Assembly (NCBI GenBank): GCA_026984715.1
Contig: JALSRO010000247.1
Coordinates: forward strand, 1 to 9,795
Direction: 5' to 3'
Source of the DNA: Chromatiales bacterium
GTDB lineage: Bacteria > Pseudomonadota > Gammaproteobacteria > Thiohalospirales > Thiohalospiraceae
DNA length: 9,795 nt
Numbering within the stretch: the first letter of the stretch is position 1; every line of letters starts with the position of its first letter. A program made the position numbers and the translations under genes. Below, one piece after another: positions 1-7,837 of the stretch. A model generated the notes under the pieces. That model was not told the DNA's origin and did no database searches. It saw only the letters and a list, made by a program, of their open reading frames with translations.

Positions 1-414
1 AGTTCCGCCACTCCCGCCGTCGTGGAGCGGCGCTGGAGCAAACCGCTGCAGAGGCCGGGATACTGGGTTCACATCCCTCCGGCGAACAGCAGCAGGGATG
101 CCCGCAAAATCGTAAAATCACTGAGCGATGCGGGGATCTCCGATGTGCAACTGATCAACTCGGGAGAGATGAAACACGCCGTATCGCTGGGGATCTTCTC
201 CACCATCGAAAACGCCCGCAAACGACTGCAGGAAACACAACGACAGGGGTACACCGCCACCATCAACGAAGTCCGTATCAGAAAACGGCAGTACTGGCTG
301 GCTCTGCGTGGCAGCCGCGGAGCGAGACTCCCGAGAGGGATACTGGACAAGCTGCTCAAAGGGTTCCAGGAGGCCGGAGTGGAACGGCGACCCTGTACCA
401 GGCTCTACCAGTAG
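1..414 (+). CDS. SPOR-domain protein, C-terminal part (5' end outside window)
   Basis: The frame is open from base 1 to a TAG at 412-414, so the gene begins before the window. A GTG at 22 is an internal codon as far as can be seen. The visible ~137 residues contain a SPOR-like repeat: GYWVHIPP, then a helix with DARKIVKSLSDAGI, then VQLINSGEMKHAVSLGIFST and a second helix ENARKRLQETQRQGY. This matches the usual beta-alpha-beta layout, including the typical 'vslGiFs...A' segment. SPOR domains bind denuded septal peptidoglycan, so the whole protein is probably an envelope or cell-division-associated protein with an N-terminal membrane anchor that is not visible here. About 45 residues follow the domain (RQYWLALRGSRGARLPRGIL), with no recognised motif. 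It ends 14-15 nt before the next gene and may be cotranscribed with it. The domain call is by eye, and the specific protein is unknown. Confidence 0.75.
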   Translation, partial: SSATPAVVERRWSKPLQRPGYWVHIPPANSSRDARKIVKSLSDAGISDVQLINSGEMKHAVSLGIFSTIENARKRLQETQRQGYTATINEVRIRKRQYWLALRGSRGARLPRGILDKLLKGFQEAGVERRPCTRLYQ

Positions 415-429
415 CACCCCTTGAATCAC

Positions 430-1884
430 ATGACAGAAAGTCATCGCACCAGCCTGCTGGCCACCGGGCTCCTGATCGCTGCGACCACCCTGCTGCACCT
501 GCTGGTTGCTCCAGCCGTCGGACTCAGCGTGGACGAAGCCCACTACGCCCTCTACGGCCTGCACCTGGAGTGGAGCTACTTCGATCACCCCCCCATGGTG
601 GGCTGGTTGCAGGCAGTGGTTCTGCCCTTCTCTCAAAGCGATTTCGCCCTGCGACTGCTCCCCGTCGTGCTCTCCGCCGGCGCCTCCCTGGTCCTCTATC
701 AACTAACGCGCGATCTGTTCCCGGAACAGTCACCCTGGACCGGCTTTTTTGCCGTTGCCCTGCTCCAGGGAAGCATCATCGTTCAGCTACTGGCGCTGGC
801 CATGGTGCCAGATGGCCCGCTACTGCTGTTCGGCCTGCTCGCTGTTCTCTGGATTCACCGCGCTCTTGGGAAAGGAGGGGTCCGGGAGTGGCTCCTCTCG
901 GGGCTCTTTCTCGGTCTGGCGGGACTCTCCAAATACACTGCGGTCACCCTGGCGGCAGGCGCCCTGCTCTCCCTGGCAACGGGCCGGCAGTGGCGGAGGA
1001 TGCTGACACCGGGGCCATGGCTGGCCGTGGGGGTCGGTCTCCTGCTGATCCTGCCGGTACTTTGGTGGAATCACCAGCACGACTGGATCTCTCTCCGCTA
1101 CCAGCTGCAACATGGTACCAGGGGTGAGCAGTGGAGCGGCTCGAGGTTCCTGCTCAGCCAGGTGGGACAACTGGTGGCATACACGCCCGCACTCTACCTT
1201 TTCGGCTGGGCGGCGCTTCTGCAGGGACTCCGCGAATATCGGCATCCGGGAGTCCACGCCACCCTCTGTTTTGCGCTCCCCCTGCTGTTACTGTTCGGAT
1301 GGAACGGCGGTTTCTACACCACTCTTCCCCACTGGACCGTGCTGGGCTGGGCCATCGCCGCTCCATTGACGGCGCGCTGGCTTTGGCAACACTGGCAGCG
1401 GCGGTGGATACGGCTCACCACATGGAGTTCTGCCGCACTCTCTGTTGCCCTGGCTGGATTGCTCTACAGCCAGCTGCTGCACCCCTGGCTCCCGTTTGAA
1501 CGGAACAACCACCCGCTACGGGATCTCTACGGATGGCAACAGGCGGCTCAGCGGGCCGAACAGCTGCGCCGTCAACTGCCGGCCCCGGCGGAGATCTTCG
1601 TTCCCAACTGGACCTTTGCCAGCCGCATCGCCTGGTATGCCCGTCCTGCTCCAGTAGTGGTCCTGGATCGACGTTACGACCAGTTCGATCTATGGTTTGG
1701 CTCCCCCCAACAGGGAGCGCGCGGTATCGTGGTGTTCCCTTCCTACTACCACGGCCCCCCTCCTGGCCGCCTGTTCGCCCGCTGCGCCGAGCTGCCACCA
1801 CTGCCGATTCTGCTGCAGGGAAAGGCGGCGGTCACTTTCTATTTCGAAGCCTGCGAGGGATACGGTGACAGTGAGCAGCCGTAA
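430..1884 (+). CDS. GT39 (ArnT/PMT-type) membrane glycosyltransferase
   Basis: This 484-residue integral membrane protein has about ten hydrophobic segments followed by a ~120-residue more soluble C-terminal part. Numbered from ATG 430, the first periplasmic loop has the acidic pair D35-E36 in VDEAHYALYG and then YFDHPP (50-55), the signature of PMT_2/GT39 enzymes. MVPDGPLLLF (around D128) and GLAGLSKYTAV (around K168) are also typical of the family. Members transfer a sugar from polyprenyl phosphate to lipid A, a lipid or a protein on the periplasmic side. Donor and acceptor cannot be read from the sequence. An in-frame TTG at 421 would add three residues. Neither start has a clear Shine-Dalgarno sequence, so translation may depend on the SPOR gene ending at 414; I prefer the ATG. 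The 3' end overlaps the PAP2 gene, which suggests an operon. Family assignment is firm; the role in LPS or lipid A decoration is inferred. Confidence 0.88.
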   Translation: MTESHRTSLLATGLLIAATTLLHLLVAPAVGLSVDEAHYALYGLHLEWSYFDHPPMVGWLQAVVLPFSQSDFALRLLPVVLSAGASLVLYQLTRDLFPEQSPWTGFFAVALLQGSIIVQLLALAMVPDGPLLLFGLLAVLWIHRALGKGGVREWLLSGLFLGLAGLSKYTAVTLAAGALLSLATGRQWRRMLTPGPWLAVGVGLLLILPVLWWNHQHDWISLRYQLQHGTRGEQWSGSRFLLSQVGQLVAYTPALYLFGWAALLQGLREYRHPGVHATLCFALPLLLLFGWNGGFYTTLPHWTVLGWAIAAPLTARWLWQHWQRRWIRLTTWSSAALSVALAGLLYSQLLHPWLPFERNNHPLRDLYGWQQAAQRAEQLRRQLPAPAEIFVPNWTFASRIAWYARPAPVVVLDRRYDQFDLWFGSPQQGARGIVVFPSYYHGPPPGRLFARCAELPPLPILLQGKAAVTFYFEACEGYGDSEQP

Positions 1885-2656
1885 CAGAGGACAGGAGCAA
1901 TTGCACTCTCCGTTCTGGTACGCAGGGGTTCCAGTAGCGGCTGCGGCGGGAATGCTCCTGGTCTGGGGCATGGATCTCAATCTGGAGCTGTTCATCTGGT
2001 TCAACAGCCTGAGCCGATACACCGGGGAGCTGCTGTGGTCCAATCTCACGCTGCTCGGGGATGGTCTGGTGGCACTGGTGCTGGTGCTACCCCTCGTGGG
2101 GCGCCGTCCCGATATTGTGCGCGCCATGGTGGTGGCCGCACCGCTCGCCACTGTCTGGACACTTGGTCTGAAGCTGCTTCTCGGGGTGCTGCGCCCCGCA
2201 GCTCTTCTGACGCCCGAGATGCTGACCATCATCGGCCCGGTTCTCAAGCAATTCTCCTTCCCCTCGGGTCACACCACTACCATATTCACCCTCGCCGGGG
2301 TAATAGCGCTCCACTCGACATCCCGACGGATACGGCTGGGTCTGCTGCTGCTGGCAACCCTGGTGGGTTGCTCCCGTATGGTCGTTGGCGCCCACTGGCC
2401 CCTGGACGTACTGGCGGGAGCATTCGGCGGCTGGCTGGCCGCCGCTCTTGGAACCATGCTTGCCAAACGATGGGAAACGGGGCTGCGACCAGCCACCCAA
2501 ACCATCATCGCCGTGCTGTTGATGGTACTGGCAGCCTGGCTGCTACTGTTCCACGATACAGGGGATCCGCAGGCGGTACTGCTGCAGCACGCCATCGCTC
2601 TCTCCAGTCTGCTGCTGGCGCTGCCGGGGGTGTGGCAGCTGAAGAAGAGACTCTGA
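1865..2656 (+). CDS. PAP2-family membrane phosphatase
   Basis: A membrane protein of about 263 residues carrying the three-part PAP2 (phosphatidic acid phosphatase type 2) active site. Numbering from GTG 1865, these are K103-x6-R110-P111 (KLLLGVLRP), P133-S-G-H136, and S170-R171-x5-H177-x3-D181 (SRMVVGAHWPLD). All catalytic residues are present: H136 as the general acid and H177/D181 as the nucleophile dyad. Family members hydrolyse undecaprenyl pyrophosphate, phosphatidylglycerol phosphate or lipid A phosphates at the periplasmic face; which substrate applies is not decidable here. The start is uncertain. GTG 1865 follows GAGGGA (1855-1860) and overlaps the GT39 gene by 20 nt; GTG 1871 and TTG 1901 (just after AGGAG 1893-1897) are alternatives. 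The frame is open back to 1697, but that stretch lies in GT39 coding sequence. Close coupling to GT39 suggests joint action on polyprenyl-linked or lipid A substrates (inference). Confidence 0.88.
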   Translation: MTVSSRNRGQEQLHSPFWYAGVPVAAAAGMLLVWGMDLNLELFIWFNSLSRYTGELLWSNLTLLGDGLVALVLVLPLVGRRPDIVRAMVVAAPLATVWTLGLKLLLGVLRPAALLTPEMLTIIGPVLKQFSFPSGHTTTIFTLAGVIALHSTSRRIRLGLLLLATLVGCSRMVVGAHWPLDVLAGAFGGWLAAALGTMLAKRWETGLRPATQTIIAVLLMVLAAWLLLFHDTGDPQAVLLQHAIALSSLLLALPGVWQLKKRL

Positions 2657-2676
2657 TACCTGAAACCACACAGGAA

Positions 2677-2685
2677 TGGTATAAT
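2677..2685 (+). promoter_or_regulatory. candidate extended -10 promoter ahead of the flippase/heptose operon
   Basis: TGGTATAAT is a perfect match to an extended -10 (TGnTATAAT), in the 68-nt gap after the PAP2 stop. The hexamer at -35 distance (TACCTG, 2657-2662) is poor, which extended -10 promoters tolerate. Transcription would begin near 2692 and leave a leader of about 33 nt before ATG 2725. This would make the downstream envelope genes at least partly independent of the upstream block. It is a sequence match only. Confidence 0.55.
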
Positions 2686-2724
2686 TGAGGTTTTGCCTGT
2701 ACCTGACCACGCGTCCCGCCCCCC

Positions 2725-3639
2725 ATGAAGAGTCTCGTAAAACTGTTGGTTACTCTCGCCATCCTTTTCCTCATCTTCCGAAACATCGATCTCCACAGAG
2801 TGGCAGCAACCATCGGCAATGCACAACCCGGCTATATACTGCTCGGTTTCGCCGCCCAGTTGTTGAGCACCTGTGTCGCTTCCTACCGCTGGAGCGTCAT
2901 CATGAAGGAACTGCGCTTTGGTCAGCGCTTCACTTTCTACCTGAAGAGCTACTTCAAGGGGGCCTTCTTCAACCAGGCGCTACCCACCAGTGTCGGCGGG
3001 GATGCACTGCGGGTTCTCGACATCGTACGACTGGGATTTCGCAAGCGGGATGCCTTTGCCGGAGTGTTCATCGATCGTCTCGTGGGGTTGAGTGGCCTCC
3101 TGTTGCTCAATCTGCTTGCCAACCTGCTGCGGCCCGGTCTGCTGCCCGACCGGATCTTCTGGATCATCAATGCCCTCTCCCTGGGGGGGATCATCGCCAT
3201 CATCGCCCTGATGGCGGTACAACGGTTCAATCTTGCCCGTTTCAGGATGTTGCGAAAATCCTGGCTGCGCCCCCTGTATGGGCTGTCGCGCCGTACCAAC
3301 CGGGTCTACCGCGGCAACAAGGGGGCCATTCAGATCGCCATGACCATCCTCACCCACCTGTTCTCCATCATCGCCTTCTACTGGCTGGCACGCAGCGTGG
3401 GAATGGAGTACGGGCTGGTCATCTTCCTGGTCATAGTTCCGCCCGTCATTCTGCTCACCCTCGTCCCCATCACCCTGGCCGGCTGGGGGGTACGGGAGGG
3501 AGCCATGGTGGGGTTGTTCACCCTGATTGGCGCAGACAAGACCATGGTATTATCCATGTCTATTCTGTACGGCGTGGCGCTGATAGTGACCAGCCTTCCC
3601 GGTCTCTATGTCTATCTTGCCGGGAAACATCAGATCTAG
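2725..3639 (+). CDS. LPG-synthase-TM / YbhN-AglD family membrane protein (flippase-like)
   Basis: A 304-residue polytopic membrane protein of the lysylphosphatidylglycerol synthase transmembrane-region family (UPF0104, PF03706 type). It opens with a hydrophobic helix (KLLVTLAILFLIF) followed by RNIDLHRV, a common start in this family. The hallmark QALPTSVGGDALR (residues 84-96) and the C-terminal WGVREGAMVGLF (from W254) are both present. It lacks the extra synthase domain of true MprF, so aminoacyl-lipid synthesis is unlikely. Relatives next to glycosyltransferases are thought to help move or handle lipid-linked sugars, but their biochemistry is poorly known. The start is well fixed: an in-frame TGA lies at 2704 with no other start codon between. 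However, the ATG is preceded by a C-run and has no visible Shine-Dalgarno sequence. The stop is 17 nt before the GT9 gene, so the two are probably cotranscribed. Confidence 0.85.
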   Translation: MKSLVKLLVTLAILFLIFRNIDLHRVAATIGNAQPGYILLGFAAQLLSTCVASYRWSVIMKELRFGQRFTFYLKSYFKGAFFNQALPTSVGGDALRVLDIVRLGFRKRDAFAGVFIDRLVGLSGLLLLNLLANLLRPGLLPDRIFWIINALSLGGIIAIIALMAVQRFNLARFRMLRKSWLRPLYGLSRRTNRVYRGNKGAIQIAMTILTHLFSIIAFYWLARSVGMEYGLVIFLVIVPPVILLTLVPITLAGWGVREGAMVGLFTLIGADKTMVLSMSILYGVALIVTSLPGLYVYLAGKHQI

Positions 3640-3656
3640 GCGAGGGTGAACCGGCT

Positions 3657-4880
3657 ATGAAAATAGATACCATGCGGCGCATCGACCACCTGGCAGGGGT
3701 CCCGCTCTGCTGGCTGGCGAGTGGCCTGCTCAGTGCATGGCACCGACTGAGGCCACCAGTAGCGAAGGAACCGCAGCGGGTACTGCTCATCGAACTCTCC
3801 GAGATGGGCAGTACCATCCTCGCCGATCCGGCCATGCAGAAGCTGAAGCGGGAACAAGGGGTGGAACTCTACTTTGTCATCTTTGCGAAGAATGCCCCCA
3901 GTCTTCACCTGCTGGACAGCGTGCCGCGCCACAACATATTCACCATCCGGGAGGACAACCTGCTGCATCTCGCCAGCGACACACTGGCCTTCCTGCGCTG
4001 GTGCCGCCGTGAACGGATTGACAGCGTTATCGATCTGGAGCTCTTCTCCCGTTACACCGCTCTGCTGACCGGCCTGTCTGGTGCCAGCAACCGGGTCGGC
4101 TTTCATGCCTTTCACAATGAGGGACTCTATCGTGGCGAAATGCTGACCCACAGAGTGGCATACAATCCCCATCAGCACATTGCCAAGAACTTCATCGCCC
4201 TGGTCAACGCCCTGCTGGCCGAAAATGAGGAGCTCCCCTACTCCAAGACCCTCATCAACGACGACGAAATCCAGCTCCGCAAGATCACCGTCACGCCCGC
4301 GCAAAAAGAGGCAATGCAGGCGAAGATCGAGACACTGTTTCCCGCCTGGCAACCCGCCCGGCAGCGGCTGGTGCTGATCAACCCCAACGCCAGTGAACTG
4401 CTGCCCCAACGCCGCTGGATGCCGGAGCGCTATGTGGCGCTGATGAAGATGATCCTGGAACAGTTTCCGAATGTGGTGATCCTGATCACCGGCGCCCCAT
4501 CCGAACAGCAGGAGGCCGAAGAGCTGCGTAATCAGGTAGGAAGTGAGCGCTGCATCAACTTCGCCGGACAACTGAAGCTGGCCGAACTGCCGGCGCTCTA
4601 CAGCATCGCCACACTGATGGTCACCAACGACTCCGGGCCTGGCCACTTCTCCGCCATCACCGGGCTGCCCACCTTCGTACTATTCGGTCCGGAAACTCCG
4701 GCGCTCTACGGCTCCCTGGGCAACTCCACACCCATCTACGCCGGTCTAGCCTGCTCACCCTGCGTCAGCGCCGCAAATCACCGCAAGACCCCTTGCAGTG
4801 ACAATGTCTGCTTGCAGGTCATTCAGCCGCAGCAGGTGTTCGATGCCCTGCGCCCGGTCCTGGAAAAAACGGTACAATAA
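3657..4880 (+). CDS. GT9-family (heptosyltransferase-like) glycosyltransferase
   Basis: A 407-residue protein with a GT-B fold of the ADP-heptose:LPS heptosyltransferase family. An N-terminal extension of about 40 residues contains a hydrophobic stretch (LAGVPLCWLASGLLSA) that may associate with the membrane. The first Rossmann half starts at RVLLIELSEMGSTILADP (41-58). The C-terminal half has LINPNAS, LITGAPSE and the donor-site TNDSGPGH (N324-H330), followed by LPTFVLFGPETP. A four-cysteine group lies near the end (C366, C369, C380, C385), as in many GT9 proteins. The position matching catalytic Asp13 of E. coli WaaC is Ser52, so this is not a standard WaaC/WaaF. ATG 3657 is supported by GAGGG at 3642-3646; the frame is open far upstream, but there it overlaps the preceding gene. 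gmhA follows 16 nt downstream. The donor is probably ADP-heptose or another nucleotide sugar; the acceptor is unknown. Confidence 0.88.
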   Translation: MKIDTMRRIDHLAGVPLCWLASGLLSAWHRLRPPVAKEPQRVLLIELSEMGSTILADPAMQKLKREQGVELYFVIFAKNAPSLHLLDSVPRHNIFTIREDNLLHLASDTLAFLRWCRRERIDSVIDLELFSRYTALLTGLSGASNRVGFHAFHNEGLYRGEMLTHRVAYNPHQHIAKNFIALVNALLAENEELPYSKTLINDDEIQLRKITVTPAQKEAMQAKIETLFPAWQPARQRLVLINPNASELLPQRRWMPERYVALMKMILEQFPNVVILITGAPSEQQEAEELRNQVGSERCINFAGQLKLAELPALYSIATLMVTNDSGPGHFSAITGLPTFVLFGPETPALYGSLGNSTPIYAGLACSPCVSAANHRKTPCSDNVCLQVIQPQQVFDALRPVLEKTVQ

Positions 4881-4896
4881 CCCCCCGAGCACGACG

Positions 4897-5466
4897 ATGA
4901 AAACCTTGCCTTTGGATATCGAAGCCACCCTCACAGCCCATGAGCAGGCCATAGCCAGCATCCGCGGGCTCGCCTCACGTATCCACGAGGCGGCAGAGCG
5001 TATCCTGCGGGTCCTCGACCATGGCGGGCAGATCTATATCTGCGGCAACGGGGGTTCGGCAGCCGACTCCCAGCATTTCGCCGCGGAGCTGGTGGGGCGC
5101 TTTGAGACCGAGCGGCGTGGCTATCCGGCCATTGCCCTCTCCACCGATACCTCGGCCCTCACCTCCATTGGCAACGATTACGGTTTCGATCACATCTACT
5201 CCCGGCAGCTGGAGGCCCTGGCCAAACCGGGCGAGCTGCTGATCGCCATCAGCACCTCAGGCAACTCCGCCAACATCGTCGAGGCGGTGGAGTATGCCCG
5301 GCGGTACAACATCCAGACGGTGGGACTGCTTGGGCGTGATGGGGGCAGACTCGCCTCCCTGGTAGATGTACCCCTGACCATCGGCGCAGACAGCACCGCG
5401 CGTATCCAGGAGGCCCATATCGTGATCCTGCACATGCTGTGCGCAGCAATCGACAGACCGAAATGA
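4897..5466 (+). CDS. gmhA: Sedoheptulose 7-phosphate isomerase (GmhA)
   Basis: A 189-residue single-domain SIS protein, close to the usual GmhA length. It converts sedoheptulose 7-phosphate to D-glycero-D-manno-heptose 7-phosphate, the first step of LPS heptose synthesis in the cytoplasm. The sugar-phosphate loop is [14 protein letters not shown] (48-61), and the second serine motif is [12 protein letters not shown] (119-130). The residues corresponding to GmhA active-site Glu and His are present: H60/E64 in QHFAAEL, and Q171, H174 and H179 in [11 protein letters not shown]. The paralogue DiaA, a DnaA-binding SIS protein, shares features such as RFETER, so it is a possible alternative. The active-site residues and the coupling to hldE favour GmhA. 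ATG 4897 is chosen because the upstream part of the frame lies inside the GT9 gene. The stop overlaps the hldE start (ATGA, 5463-5466). Confidence 0.88.
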   Translation: MKTLPLDIEATLTAHEQAIASIRGLASRIHEAAERILRVLDHGGQIYICGNGGSAADSQHFAAELVGRFETERRGYPAIALSTDTSALTSIGNDYGFDHIYSRQLEALAKPGELLIAISTSGNSANIVEAVEYARRYNIQTVGLLGRDGGRLASLVDVPLTIGADSTARIQEAHIVILHMLCAAIDRPK

Positions 5467-6887
5467 AGCCGGGAGTTCCCGATTTTGGCAGCGCCCGCCT
5501 GCTGGTGGCGGGCGACATCATGCTGGACCGCTACTGGCATGGCGGCACCTCCCGCATCTCGCCAGAGGCACCGGTGCCGGTGGTGCATGTCAGGGAGGTC
5601 GAGGAGCGTCCCGGTGGTGCCGGCAACGTGGCGCTCAATATCGCCGCGCTGGGCGCAACCGCGACGCTGACCGGCCTGACCGGCGACGACGAGGCGGCCG
5701 ACTCCCTGCAGCAGCGGCTGGAGGGGGCGGGCGTGCGCTGCGCCTTCTCCCGCCTCCCTGGGCTTCCCACCATCACCAAGCTGCGCATCGTCAGCCGCCA
5801 GCAGCAGCTCATCCGGCTGGATTTCGAGCAAGGGTTCAGCGCCGCCGACAGCGGCGCCATGCTGGAGAGCTACCGCAGCTACCTTCCCCAGGCGGACGTG
5901 GTGCTGCTGTCGGACTACGCCAAGGGGGCGCTGCAGCCGCCGGCGCCATTCATCGAGGCGGCGCGCGAGACGGGCAAGAGCGTTCTGGTAGACCCCAAGA
6001 GCAGCGACTTCTCCATCTACCGCGGCGCCACCCTGATCACTCCCAATCTGGCGGAGTTCGAAGCGGTGGTCGGCCCCTGCCGCCACGAGGATGAGCTGGC
6101 GGAGCGCGGGCTCGGCCTGATCCGGGATCTGGAGCTGGAGGCGCTGCTGATCACCCGTGGCGAACACGGCATGACCCTGCTGCGTCCCGACAGGCCGGAG
6201 CTTCATCTGCCCACCAGAGCACAAGAGGTGTTCGACGTCACCGGCGCCGGCGACACCGTCATCTCGGTGCTGGCCACCGCACTGGCAGCTGGTCAGCCGC
6301 TGGAGGAGGCCACCGCGCTGGCCAATCTGGCCGCCGGCATCGTGGTGGGCAAGCTGGGCACCGCCGCCATCAGCGTCCCCGAGCTGCGCCAAGCGCTGCG
6401 CAAGGATCTGGGGTGTGGAGGAGTGATGAGCGAGGAGCAGCTGCTGCTGGCGGTGGAGGACGCTCGCGCCCAAGGGGAGCGCATCGTAATGACCAACGGC
6501 TGTTTCGACATCCTGCATGCCGGTCACGTCTCTTACCTGGAGCAAGCGCGCAAACTGGGGGACCGGCTCATCGTGGCGGTCAACGACGACGCCTCGGTGG
6601 CGGCGCTCAAGGGGAGCGGCCGCCCCATCAACACGCTGGAGCGACGTATGGCGGTGCTGGCCGGGCTGCAGAGCGTGGACTGGGTGGTCCCCTTTTCGGA
6701 ACCGACGCCGGAGCGGCTCATCTGCCGCATTCTGCCGGACTGCCTGGTAAAAGGGGGCGACTACCGGCCGGAGCAGATCGCCGGCCACGGCTGTGTGACC
6801 GCGAACGGCGGCGAGGTACGGGTGTTGGATTTCGAGGAGGGGATCTCCACCAGCAACATCATCTCCACCATCAGGAGCAACGGATGA
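5463..6887 (+). CDS. hldE: Bifunctional D-beta-heptose 7-phosphate kinase / heptose 1-phosphate adenylyltransferase
   Basis: A 474-residue two-domain enzyme, nearly the length of E. coli HldE (477) and collinear with it as I recall that sequence. The N-terminal ribokinase-type kinase (about 1-315) phosphorylates heptose 7-phosphate at C1. It shows [32 protein letters not shown] and the catalytic/anion-hole segment DVTGAGDT (258-265). The C-terminal cytidylyltransferase-fold domain (about 340-474) makes ADP-heptose after GmhB acts. It has [16 protein letters not shown] with H352-A-G-H355, then [10 protein letters not shown] and a final STSNIIS. The ATG at 5463 lies in ATGA with the gmhA stop and matches the known N-terminus; an in-frame GTG at 5439 would add eight non-conserved residues. 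No Shine-Dalgarno is evident, so translation is probably coupled to gmhA. Both active sites look intact. Confidence 0.97.
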   Translation: MKPGVPDFGSARLLVAGDIMLDRYWHGGTSRISPEAPVPVVHVREVEERPGGAGNVALNIAALGATATLTGLTGDDEAADSLQQRLEGAGVRCAFSRLPGLPTITKLRIVSRQQQLIRLDFEQGFSAADSGAMLESYRSYLPQADVVLLSDYAKGALQPPAPFIEAARETGKSVLVDPKSSDFSIYRGATLITPNLAEFEAVVGPCRHEDELAERGLGLIRDLELEALLITRGEHGMTLLRPDRPELHLPTRAQEVFDVTGAGDTVISVLATALAAGQPLEEATALANLAAGIVVGKLGTAAISVPELRQALRKDLGCGGVMSEEQLLLAVEDARAQGERIVMTNGCFDILHAGHVSYLEQARKLGDRLIVAVNDDASVAALKGSGRPINTLERRMAVLAGLQSVDWVVPFSEPTPERLICRILPDCLVKGGDYRPEQIAGHGCVTANGGEVRVLDFEEGISTSNIISTIRSNG

Positions 6888-7837
6888 TCATCGTAACGGG
6901 AGGTGCCGGCTTCATCGGCAGCAATCTGGTCAAGGCGCTCAACGAAGCGGGGCATGACGACATTCTGGTGGTGGACGATCTCACCGACGGCACCAAGTTC
7001 GTCAATCTGGTGGAGTGCACCATCCGCGACTACCAGGACAAGGACTCCTTCATCCGCCGTATCGAGGCCGGGGAGGAGCCGGGCGGTCCGGTGGAGGCGG
7101 TGTTCCACCAGGGAGCCTGCTCCACCACCACCGAGTGGAACGGCCGCTTCATGATGGAGAACAATTTCGAGTACTCCAAGACCTTGCTGCACTACTGCCT
7201 GCAACGGAAGATTCCGTTCCTCTACGCCTCCTCCGCCGCGGTCTACGGCATGGGCCCAGGTTTTCGCGAATCGCCGGAGCATGAGCGGCCACTCAATGTG
7301 TACGGCTACTCCAAGCTGCTGTTCGATCAATATGTGCGCCGCCTGCTGCCGAGTGCCGGGAGCCAGGTGGCCGGATTCCGCTACTTCAACGTCTATGGTC
7401 CGCACGAGCAGCACAAGGGGAGCATGGCCAGCGTCGCCTTCCACCACGACCGGCAGCTCAAGCAGGAGGGAAAGGTCAAGTTGTTCAAAGGGTGTGACGG
7501 CTACGCCGACGGCGAGCAGCGGCGGGACTTCGTTTACGTTGGAGATGTGAGCGCGGTCAATCTGTGGTTTCTGGAACACCCCGAAAAATCCGGGATCTTC
7601 AACCTGGGAACGGGGCGCAGCCAGACCTTCAACGAAATCGCCCGGACAGTGATCGGGTTCCACGGCCGTGGCGAGATCGAGTACATCCCATTCCCCGACC
7701 ACCTCGAGGGGCGCTACCAGAGCTTTACCGAGGCGGATATCTCCGCGCTGCGCGCCGCCGGCTACGCAGAGCCGTTCAAAACGGTCCAGCAGGGGGTACA
7801 GGAGTACCTGGAGTGGCTCAACCCTTCCCGGGAGTGA
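6884..7837 (+). CDS. hldD: ADP-L-glycero-D-manno-heptose 6-epimerase
   Basis: A 317-residue extended short-chain dehydrogenase (E. coli HldD is 310). It epimerises ADP-D-glycero-D-manno-heptose to the L-glycero form used by the core heptosyltransferases. The dinucleotide-binding motif is GGAGFIGSN (6-14), followed by [14 protein letters not shown]. The catalytic residues are Ser116/Ser117 in YASSAAVYG and Y140-G-Y-S-K144. [42 protein letters not shown] and the C-terminal [12 protein letters not shown] are all characteristic of HldD. A strong ribosome site, AGGAG at 6873-6877, sits 6 nt before the ATG, and the start overlaps the hldE stop (ATGA, 6884-6887). The 3' end overlaps a converging small gene by 20 nt. 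I see no terminator hairpin after it. Confidence 0.97.
   Translation: MIIVTGGAGFIGSNLVKALNEAGHDDILVVDDLTDGTKFVNLVECTIRDYQDKDSFIRRIEAGEEPGGPVEAVFHQGACSTTTEWNGRFMMENNFEYSKTLLHYCLQRKIPFLYASSAAVYGMGPGFRESPEHERPLNVYGYSKLLFDQYVRRLLPSAGSQVAGFRYFNVYGPHEQHKGSMASVAFHHDRQLKQEGKVKLFKGCDGYADGEQRRDFVYVGDVSAVNLWFLEHPEKSGIFNLGTGRSQTFNEIARTVIGFHGRGEIEYIPFPDHLEGRYQSFTEADISALRAAGYAEPFKTVQQGVQEYLEWLNPSRE

Noticed and set aside
1697..1864. Upstream extension of the PAP2 frame
   Set aside because: It overlaps the coding end of the GT39 gene; GTG or TTG starts at 1865-1901 fit PAP2 length and ribosome-site placement better.
2685..3656. Long N-terminal extension of the GT9 frame
   Set aside because: The upstream frame coincides with the intact membrane protein gene at 2725-3639, its translation has no family features, and ATG 3657 has a good ribosome site.
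3636..4646. 336-codon open frame antisense to the GT9 gene
   Set aside because: It is opposite a well-supported gene and has no domain or ribosome site of note.
5196..6788. 530-codon open frame antisense to hldE
   Set aside because: It lies wholly opposite intact gmhA/hldE coding sequence, is rich in Arg/Gln/His/Gly low-complexity translation, and matches no family; it is a by-product of GC-rich codon bias.
6761..7702. 313-codon open frame antisense to hldD
   Set aside because: It is a shadow of hldD; the sense protein is unambiguous over the whole length.
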